Origin: Charina bottae | Taxonomy: Eukaryota > Chordata > Lepidosauria > Squamata > Charinaidae | DNA: 64,000 nucleotides | Direction of reading: 5' to 3' | NCBI GenBank assembly: GCA_023362775.1 | Contig: JALMGJ010000005.1 | Location: forward strand, 66,284,463 to 66,348,462 | Shown: positions 55,247-64,000 of the stretch, piece after piece | Layout: each line of letters starts with the position of its first letter | Position numbering within the stretch: the first letter of the stretch is position 1 | Notes under the pieces: generated by a model | Database searches by the model: none | What the model was told of the DNA's origin: nothing | What the model saw: the letters and a program-made list of their open reading frames with translations, nothing else | Translations under genes and position numbers: made by a program

Positions 55247-58200
55247 AAGAGATTGCTGGATGGAAGAGAAAATTGAAACTGTTTCAGGCATTACAAAATG
55301 GATAAAATTTAGCAGGCATGCAGCCCCTCCAAAAACATGGCTAATCTTCAAAAACATCCAGCCTTTTCAACAGTTCAATTTTGTAGCTGAAAGCAAGTTG
55401 TCTGAGATGAAGTCTTGTGCTTCTCATTTTCTTCCCTTTTTCTTTACCACTGAAAATGCCAAAGCTCAAAACAAGAAGTAACTTGTCCTGATTATTTGGC
55501 TTCTATTTCTAGGAGGAAATGAAACTGAGCCCTGGATAGAATTAAAGCCCTACTTGGGCATTCTTCTTCTTGCAAATCTGGTTAGAGGAATAGTCACAGC
55601 CTTTCCTCCAAAGAATCCCCATGCTGTTCCTCCTCTATTGCCCACGCACTGTTTGTTACAGGCCAGGGCAGGCAATTTGTCATTGGCCAAGGGCTGCTCT
55701 TGACAACCCCAATGAGGGCCTCAGTGGTATGCAATGAAGCAATAATGTCACCAAAGGCCTGGGATTTATAGGTGGGCAATGATGATTTGAGGAGGCTTGT
55801 GTTTTTAAGAAAACTTTGTTTTGATATCTTAGGCCTAGAAGAATGTCTATAAATCTTTGTAACTTTGTTTGCCTCTTAAAATAATGACAGGAAATAGTAT
55901 CACTGAACTGCAGCAATGTAACATCTAGGGCTTCTGAAGGGTTTGGAAGTCGTATGCTTCCAGTGGACTAATGGATGCTTACTACTAGTGTAGAATTTGA
56001 AAGAGGATCACACTGTACTGTGTAGGCTCACAAGTCTAATTCAGAACTCTGTCCGCACATGGAACAGAATGCCAAATTTTCATTTAAGTCTTCCTTGAAT
56101 GTCAGTGAAATCCAGAATCTGAGTGGCATAGAGGTTTTCCAGGTGATGATTGTCTTCATTGATTCAAGATTATGTAACAGGAATAAAATAGGGCACTGTA
56201 CAATATATATGATAAAGCAGAGAATGCAATCTTGATTAGCAGACAGTTCCACGCTACCATTAATCCATCTCTAATCAAGATTCCACTTCCATCATCTCTG
56301 GGTGCTTCAAAACACTGACTCCAAATAAACCTGATTAACAACATATCAAGAACAACCACTTTCTCTGAATAATTTTGTAGCAGAAGGATTCAAAGCTATT
56401 TGATCCCAATTATTACTTTAAAAACTAAAGAACAATATATTGCAGTGACTTCCAAGGGAATAACTGCCCAAAAATGTATTTTCCTCCAACCTTTATTTAA
56501 ACCGTAAAATAAAAGCTTATAACTTAATTTGGAGAGAGTTACCGAAATGCTTCATAGTCTCTTTTCTATAAAATGATATACTATTATTTCAGGGGGGGGG
56601 GGGGAAACACTTTCTCTTATGTATAATGCTAAACTGCTGAAATAGCATCATTTGCAAATAGAGAAAATATGATTCTATTTATGAGACAGTCTTAACTAAT
56701 CACTTTCATTAAAAAACTTACTACAATGATGTAACACTGCAATGTTTACCTAACTAAATACATTCATCTATATACATATATCTAGGCCAGGAATGGGGAA
56801 ATTCTGTTTATTGTTAGAATTACGTTTATATGCCACACTTTGGAGAGCTCAAAGCAGTACACATCTATTAATTATATCTTCACAAATAGCAATTTTGTGA
56901 TTAAGTCCAGCTAGAAATTGTAACTGGTCCAAAATTATCCCATGAGTTCCATGATCAAGTGAGAATGTGAACCTGATCTTCATGGTCCTGATTTGCCACC
57001 CTGTAGCCTGGTATGCTTCCCAGGGCTCAGATGACATTCACAAGTGAATGTCAGGATTCCTTCTTCCACCAAACTCCATGCTTATCTATGCAAAGGGGAA
57101 AAAGTACTCTTCCTTTCTCTATGTTGAGACATGGAACAATCTGGTCCTGAGGGTGGGCTTTGGGAACCAATTTCAAGAGAAGTCTCATCTTGCAGTGGCA
57201 TCAGAACTTCCTTCTTCCCTCTTCTAGACCTCCCCATTCAATAGATTTGTATCAAAAGAGAGGTTTGGCAGGAGAGAACATTTGGACAGATACCAGCCAT
57301 AGCTCCAAAGGTCCAACGTTATTCTTGGGTTGCAGAGTTGTGGAGTAGATTATTGTGGTATTAAACTATGGGCTTATGGTTGTGGTGAAGGGAAAACACC
57401 AGCCTTCTCACAGATAAGCCAAAGCTCCTGACTTTAAGCGCCGGCCGGCTCAGGGCTGACTAAGCTTAACAAAAGGACTTGCTCTGACAAAAGGACAGGT
57501 GTGGCGGTTGGAGAGGAAGATGGTAGATTTCGGAGGGCAATGATGACAACAAAGATAAACCTACAGAAGCACCAGCTGGAATTATCCTTATCAAGGCCTG
57601 TATAAACAGACTTGCCCACCTTTCTATGCTGCCTGGCTGGGACCCCGCTCATTTTCCAGGCACAGAATAGAGCTGGTTCCTCATATAGGAAAGCCTTACT
57701 TAGAAGAAAAGGAAGAGGCCAGAGACCTCCAAAGAAGGGAATTGCCTTTTTGCCAAGGTTGGAATGCCCATTGAGTCTGTTGGTGCAAAAGGAGCCTCAA
57801 ATTGCTGCAGTCTGACCCATTTTTTCCCCTTAGTTTGAGGTTGATTTTTTTTTCCATGAAATTACTTTTGAGTTCTTGGTTTGGACTGCTGACACTCCAA
57901 AGAGTCTGTTTTTGTTTTCAACCCCTGACCCTGAATGCTTAAGGGTCTGGGGAGAATAAACTACAGCAGGTTTTCTACATCTTTGGAGAGTCCAGTTTTT
58001 GTTTTCTCTTACTCCCAAGACAGTTCCCCACCTCTCTGTCTACAAGGGTCTTTGCCACAATGTTATTTTTTTTTTATCCTTCATCATGTCTGATATTCTT
58101 AACTGCTGAAAGTCTATTATGCATTATGGTGGCATACAAATTTGATAAATGAACATGTGGGACAGAGTACTGACTGACAAAGCTATCAGTCATATTTAAA

Positions 58201-59869
58201 GTTTCTTGTTATTCCAACCTCAACTTGGTTTCATCCAGTCTGTGTTATTCTGCAAGTGGTTAACAGTTTATCCACAAAATCAGCTGCTATAAGTATGTTT
58301 TTCTCCTAAAGGCTGGGCAGGCAAGGAGGAAACAGGTTGGGACAGATGGATCCACCTGAATTCACTCTTTGCAGAACTCTACAGACCTGCTTTCCAGGAC
58401 CTTTTTTTTTTTTTTTTTTGGTAACAGGCAGAATGCCCTGGCTGCAACATAAAACCAAGTTGAATTGAGTCATATGGTAAGACTACTCATGTGGGAACTG
58501 CTGAGTGTACTGATAGCTCAGAAGAGATTTCAGCCTGTATATGCCTGAAGCCTTGAATGATTTAAAATTAACATTTTGTAATTTAGAAACAGGACCTGAG
58601 TGTTCAACATCAATAAAAACTTCAAAAACATTTCAGAATGATTTCCATAAATCCAGAAAACAATTTGAGCCATGCCTGAGGTTTTGGGCATATCCAGTGG
58701 CCTTTTTTCTCTCTCTCATTTGAAACTCAGACACAATACTACCTTGAAAGCATTTCAGTTTCCAAAGTGATTTTCTAAATCACATCGACAGGATACAGTG
58801 AAGCTTAATGTGTTGCTTTTGAAGAGATGTCACTTATTTGCCAGACAAAATTTTATATAGGAAAAAAAAGGGGGGGCGACAGCTTTTAAGGCAGGGACTG
58901 GAACTCAGGGATTGAAAACATGTTTTCCATCTGAAAGACCCCTGGCCTACAATGTAGGGCTGAAAAACAACTATCATAGGTTTAATTGATTTAGTAGTGG
59001 TAGGGTTAATAGTAGTAGTAGTAATGGCTTTATTACCAGTTATAGACTTAGGCACCCCAAAAACACAATTTAATGCATGTATTAAAAGGGCCTGCTTATT
59101 CCACTTTGCTATTAGCAAAGCACAACTTTTACAGGCTACAGTTACAAATTCAACAACAGCAAAAGCTATTTTAGCACCTTTATCCGGCAAAAGAAGCTGT
59201 GAATAATATCCATACGACCATCCAGGAAATGGGCTAAAAAGAGGTGTTGCTAGCTCATTATTACTATCTCAGTAAAAATTGCAATAAAATTAAGCATAAG
59301 CCTGTGATTCTGCAATCCCAACCTCACAAGGGCAGAGCCTTTCTGCATATGGGATTTTCTGGCATTTATCCTCTAGCGCTGCTGTTGCACTGTTATAGTG
59401 GTTATATGTCAGAGGTGACTAAATTTAGATCCTGCTGCATATAGAGCTGAAGTGTAGAATTAAGGACTCCAGAGCCTCATGTAGCTTCTAGAAGCCTAAG
59501 GTGTCAGCTTCAGAGACCACTAAATGTTGTTATTTAATTTTAAAGAAGGGATATTTTAATTTCAAATATCCCTTAATTAAACATCGATGAAATGAAACGA
59601 AGTTTAGCTTTTGTGCTGGGCAACCTCTTTCTGTAATGTTGCCTCCGGTTTATCACTCCAAAGCTCAGCTCCACCTTGGCCCAGAAAAACGGGGGAGTAA
59701 TGATTTCAGCCAGGCTAGCTCTTTTAAATAATGCTGTGCAAGAAACCACATTGCAGTTTCTCAAAGCTTTTCTTCCTTGACCAAAGTGACTTCTAATTTT
59801 CTACCCTATTGTAAGGGTGCTTGAAATTTCTGACTAAATTCTAGGGTGGGAAGGGTCAGTGAATGCTAT
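55247..59869. other. Long stretch with no recognised gene or element
   Basis: Unassigned AT-rich DNA. It has a G run at 56594, a T run near 58405, and a GCCGGCCGG block near 57440. Short frames, including 73 codons at 55260-55481 and 118 codons at 58834-59190, show no family signature. Conserved noncoding elements would be invisible to me here. Confidence 0.35.
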
Positions 59870-60131
59870 TACTTGTGTGTGTGTGCATGGGTGCCTTCAA
59901 GTCAGTCTCGACTCCTGGTGACTGCCTGGACAAGGCTCTGCAGTTTTCTTGGCAAGATTTTTGGAAGTGGTTTGAGAGAGAATTTTGGAATTCTCTTTCA
60001 GAAGGGCTGAGAGAGAATGATTGGCCCAAGGTCATCCAGCTGGTTTTGTGCCTAAGGAGGGACGAGAACTCATGATCTTCTGGTTTGTTGTCAGCTGCCT
60101 TACACCACTTCACCAAACTGGCTTTTTATTA
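59870..60131 (-). mobile_element. CORE-type SINE with Bov-B-like tail
   Basis: GGGTGCCTTCAAGTCAGTCTC and ACTCCTGGTGACTGC form the tail region. The CORE-like ATTGGCCCAAGGTCAT follows. The tRNA head ends AAGCCAGTTTGGTGAAGTGG in minus sense. A short internal duplication (GAGAGAATTTTGGAATTC) is present. Confidence 0.75.
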
Positions 60132-60141
60132 GTCTTTGCTT

Positions 60142-60187
60142 CCATCCATCCATCCATCCATCCATCCATCCATCCATCCATCCATCC
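60142..60187. repeat. (CCAT)n microsatellite
   Basis: About 11 CCAT units, ten bases after the SINE head. Confidence 0.97.
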
Positions 60188-61699
60188 TCCCCAGTTGTCC
60201 ACATAAACACCAAATGGGATGGGTTCCTCCTTTAATGTCTTCCCTTGGGGAATTCACACCCCAAGGGGAAAAAAAATCTTCCTAGCGTTTTTCCCACAGG
60301 TGCAGGGTCTATAGAAAAATCTATTCTCTGCAGTTAGGGTTCAACTTCAGATTTGGGTTGAGGTTTAGGATAAGCTTCCTTGAAGTTTAAAGCAAAAACA
60401 AACGTGATGGTTAGATTTGGGTTGATTTTTCATTGATAATGGTCATGTTACAGTTGCATTTTTGCTCAGTTTCATTCCTGGGGATAAATTATGGGAAAAT
60501 GCATTCTCAGAGTAAAGTTCAGTTAGGGTTTGAGTTGGGGTTAGCCTGCTGTAAAATCTGAGCTAAAACCTAGCATTACAAATAGATTTGGGGTGATTTT
60601 TTTTAATGGATACTGGTCCTATTCCCTTGAAAATGCAAGGAGGAAGGATTTTTCAGACTGCTGGGGAAATAATTGTGTAATAAAAGACAGACATTCAAAT
60701 ATACACTTTGACACCTTGTCATTAACTAAATACATGAACACCCAGAATATATCTCCAAAATTATTTTCTTTGAAAGATGTTTCAAAATGAAATTCTCTTT
60801 CATGAGTCTGAATGAAAACTGGCTAAAAATTAAATTGATAATTTTTCTTCAGTCTAATATTGGATAAGGCAATATTCTTTGTTCCTAAGACCTAATAAAT
60901 GCATGGGCTGGTTACACATTTACATGGTCTCCATCCCTTGTAATTTCAAGCAATCAATATAAACAAGAAGTCTCTTGTAAAAACCCTTTTTGTTTTCACT
61001 GTAAAGTTTCCTTTTATATTGACATGTATCTTCTCTCTATTGTCTCTTAATCAAGATTATTTTTTGATGGAAGTTACCAATCATATTTTCTTGTGAAAAT
61101 GGCATGTAAACTGAGAATTGCTGCAATAAGGATATTGTTTATGAAAAATGCTAGAATTTGCATAATTACTTGTACCTAAAGCAACAAGCAGGAAGCTGAC
61201 AAAGGCTTTGATTTTAGCAGCAAGCTCTCTGTTCTTCGTATCTGATAGGTATCATCTGCCATGGATATCTATCACTGTCACATATGCAGTTGCCCACACT
61301 TCCAGATTTATTGCTGTTTTAGTTGGTGATACTGAACCCTTAACCTAAGTCAGAGCATCTGCAAAGGAAGGTGCATCATAATCCTCAGCTTTAGAATTCG
61401 GAAGCTTAAGATCTATGCATATGTGTCCCATTCATTAAACAGCCAGTCTTAAATTTGGAACTCTTGGCGGAGAGCAATAGGAGTTACTACATTTTGGATT
61501 AACTTCACCCATCAGTCTTACGTATGTCATCACTATAAGTCCTATTAGACTTTATTTTTAAACTATGACTTTGATTGGTCAGTAGTTACTTTCTTGATTT
61601 CCTGATGTTAATTAAGCTGCTTTATTTCCCCATATTGATTGATTGATTGATTGATTACGTAACATTAAGTCATTGTCAGCTCTTAGATAGAGAGACTTT
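60188..61699. other. No recognised gene
   Basis: AT-rich with a short (TTGA)n run near 61640. Nothing else was recognised. Confidence 0.35.
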
Positions 61700-62985
61700 C
61701 TGTGGGATGATCTGTCCCCAAGATAGCTCTTCAGATTTCCTAATGGTGCACCCATTGTTGCTATTGCTTGCTGCTGGTCATACACTTCGTAGCTTTACTT
61801 TTGTTTTTCCCAGCATTATGGACTTCTCAGGGGAGCTAGGTCTTTGCATAATGTGTCCAAAATAATTGAGCCAGGTCATTTTCACCTCAAGTGAGAGCTC
61901 TGGACTGATTTGTTCTGTGATCCATTTGTTTGTTTCTTGGCTATCCATAGTATTCTCAGGAGTCTTCTCCAACACCAATGTTCAAAAGCGTCAATACTCT
62001 TTCTAACCTTCTATAGCAGGGCTTTCCAAAGTTTTCCCGCAGCGACACACCAACCGCCATTGATGTGTCACTGCCGGAAAACCTGGAAGTGCCGCTGTTG
62101 CGGCAGCGCGCAAAAACCTGGGAGCGGGTTTCAGTTTTTGCGCACCGCCGTTGGTGTGTCGCCGCGGGAAAACCCGGAAGCGCTGATGATGATCAGCGCT
62201 TCCGGGTTGTGTGGCGACACACCAGACTGTGTGTGGCGACACACTTTTGTGTCACGACACACAGTTTGGAAAGCTCTGTTCTATAGCTTCTTCAAAACCC
62301 AACTTTCTGTTCCGTAGAATATCACAGAATATCACAGACAAAACAGTACCTATACAATTCTGAATATTGAAGGTATAGACACATCATGACATCTTAGTAC
62401 CTTTTCCAAAGCCTTTATTGCTACCCTACCAAGTGCTGTGTGTTATATCAGTTATTGTCAGTTCTAACTGGGTGCTGTAATGTTGTCATTAATTTGGTCT
62501 TCTTTATATTATAGTCCTATTTTTTCCCACTGTGCTTCTTGACTTTCATTACTACAGCTTCCAAATTATTTGCATTTTCAGCTATCAGAGTAGTGTCATC
62601 AAGATAGTACAGATTATTGCTATTTCTTCCTTCAGTTTTAAAACCATGCTCATCTTCTTCCAAACCATCCTCCCTCAACATATTCAGCATAAAGGTTGAA
62701 TAAATAAGGAGAGAGCATACGGTCTTGTCCCACTCCTTTGCTGACCTGGAGCCAGTCTGTTCCTCCCTGTTCCATATGGACAATGGCTTCCTGCCTTGTA
62801 TATAGACTTCTCATGCATTTAATGAGAAGTTCTGGGATTCCTGTTTTCCTAAGGATACAACTTGACATGGCTAACACAATTGACAGCTTTTCTATAATCA
62901 ATGAAGCACATGTCAGCTTCTTTTTGGTCTTCTTTGGCTTTTTCAGTTATCCAGTGTCCATCAGCAATAAGGTCTCTTTTCCATG
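61700..62985 (-). mobile_element. Old, degraded Bov-B LINE
   Basis: The minus-strand translation shows EKAKEDQKEADMCFIDYRKA, SPYLFNLYAE, NNLYYLDDTTLIAENANNLE and, further on, SPELSLEVKMTWLNYFGHIM. These match the order in the intact Bov-B. Many frameshifts and substitutions, including YLDD for YADD, show it is far older than the copies at 23 and 40 kb. It is interrupted by a hAT MITE and cut at its right end by an L1. Confidence 0.9.
62017..62278 (+). mobile_element. hAT-type MITE nested in Bov-B
   Basis: The ends CAGGGCTTTCCAAAG and GTTTGGAAAGCTCTG are inverted. An 8-bp TSD, TTCTATAG, lies at 62009-62016 and 62279-62286. The interior is richer in CpG (CGGAAGCGCTGATG blocks) and differs from the other two copies, so it is a related subfamily. 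Confidence 0.92.
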
Positions 62986-62989
62986 TTAT

Positions 62990-64000
62990 AATATAAAAAT
63001 TCTTCCGCATCTAAAAATAATAACAAAAATTGTTTTTCATTATGATCTTTTGCATATTCAATTATATTTAAGATAGATCTAATATTATCCTTGATATGCC
63101 TTTTTGGTAAAAAGCCGGATTGATCCACATTAATAGTGTCCTGTAAAACAGATTTCAATCTATTAGCCAAAATAGTGGTAAAGATTTTATAGTCAGTATT
63201 TAGCAGAGAGATTGGTCTAAAGCTTTTGATAATTTAAATTGGGATTTCATGATTAAAACGTTGAAAATTATGGACTATGGCAGTAGGTTTATTAATGCAA
63301 TTCAAGCTACATACACAACCCAGACAGCCAAAATAGTGGTAAATGACGACATAACTCAGAACTGTAACATTGGAAAGGGTACCAGGCAAGGATGCCCAAT
63401 CTCTCCACTCCTGTTTATCTTAGTGTTAGAAGTTCTCCTAGAAAACATCAGAAAGGACAATCAAATTGAAGGGGTAAAAATAAAACAGGAAAATTATAAA
63501 CTAAGGGCTTTTGCCGACGATGTTGTTATTACTTTGCAAAATCCGAATAATTCAATTAGACATTTGCAGAAAAAGATACAAGATTTTGGTGAATTGGAGG
63601 GTTTTAAAATAAATAATCAAAAAACAAAGATGATAAATTTAAATATGACTCAAAATAACATACAAAATATGGAATTGGTTACGGGTTTTGTAAATGTTAA
63701 AAAAATAAGATATTTAGGAGTGGAAATAACGTCAAAAAATTCAGATTTATTTAAAAATAACTATATAAAACTATGGAATGAAATAAAACATGACTTACAA
63801 AATTGGACAAAATTACAGATATCTTTCCTGGGTAGATTATCAACCACTAAAATGAACATCCTGCCAAGAATCATATTTCTATTCCAAACGATACCAATTA
63901 TAATTACAGACAAAACCTTTCAAAATTGGCAAAGAGACTTTTCCAAATTAATTTGGCAAGGAAAAAAACCTAGAATAAAATACAAATTTTTACAGGATAT
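62990..64000 (+). mobile_element. L1 LINE with 5' inversion, running off the window
   Basis: The segment 63003-63217 encodes L1 RT on the minus strand. From 63218 the plus strand continues the same protein without loss. This is the twin-priming structure. The left edge abuts degraded Bov-B sequence. The right end and TSD lie outside the window. Confidence 0.9.
63218..64000 (+). CDS. L1 ORF2 reverse transcriptase, partial, open to the window edge
   Basis: About 261 codons are open with no stop. Visible motifs are KAFDNLNWDFM (motif A half), GTRQGCPISPLLFILVLE (motif B), RAFADDVVI (catalytic motif C) and IRYLGVEIT (thumb boundary), followed by LQNWTKLQISFLGR and NILPRIIFLFQTIP. The preceding residues (RPISLLNTDYKIF, LANRL, GFLPKRHIKDNI, FLDAE) are encoded in inverted orientation at 63217-63003. 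No lesion is visible, so insertion was recent. Start and endonuclease are absent because of 5' truncation. Confidence 0.93.

Noticed and set aside
58834..59206. Opposed frames of 118 and 69 codons
   Set aside because: Neither has recognisable motifs, both include (AGT)n-derived runs, and there is no splice or promoter context.
1..64000. Endogenous retrovirus or other viral insertion
   Set aside because: No LTR pair, gag, protease, integrase or envelope-like sequence was seen. All reverse transcriptases here have LINE- or Penelope-type motifs.

Overview
The window looks like nuclear DNA of a squamate reptile (snake or lizard). The evidence is the repeat mix: nearly intact Bov-B (RTE) LINEs, tRNA-derived SINEs whose 3' ends resemble the Bov-B tail, a GC-rich L3/CR1-group LINE, Penelope-like elements (PLEs), an L1, hAT and Tc1/mariner-type MITEs, and long microsatellites. 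No bacterial, plasmid or viral gene was recognised. No complete host protein-coding gene was found. Almost every long reading frame belongs to a retroelement.

Layout. At 0.4-1.7 kb there is a CpG-rich segment. On the minus strand it holds a candidate first coding exon ending in a consensus splice donor, with a (GAA)n tract (transcript sense) about 200 bp into the presumed first intron. If real, that gene runs leftward out of the window, and the rest is its upstream intergenic DNA. From 2 to 32 kb the sequence is AT-rich and carries SINEs, three kinds of MITE, LINE 3' ends, a near-full-length Bov-B at 23.2-26.3 kb inserted at the end of a Tc1/mariner-like MITE, and simple repeats. At 32.9-38.7 kb there is a full-length APE-type LINE with a 13-bp target-site duplication (TSD), possibly of the Vingi/I group. 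At 40.4-43 kb there are a 5'-truncated Bov-B, an ancient RT relic and an L1 5'UTR-like piece. At 45.9-50.7 kb two inverted PLE terminal arms, each with a hammerhead ribozyme motif, share a 12-bp TSD. Between them sits an L3/CR1 LINE whose ORF2 is interrupted by a single visible stop. At 52.2-54.8 kb there is a complete but mutated PLE (RT plus GIY-YIG) with inverted ends and a 12-bp TSD. The last 2.5 kb is a nest: an old Bov-B, a hAT MITE inside it, and a young L1 with a 5' inversion that runs off the window.

The most informative observations are the nested insertions with readable TSDs, which give relative ages, the hammerhead motifs in the PLE ends, and a few unexplained items: a 62-bp direct repeat conserved in one reading frame, a 312-bp retroposed unit with a 20-bp TSD, and several hairpin-like palindromes. 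I did not find convincing evidence of a wholly new biological system.
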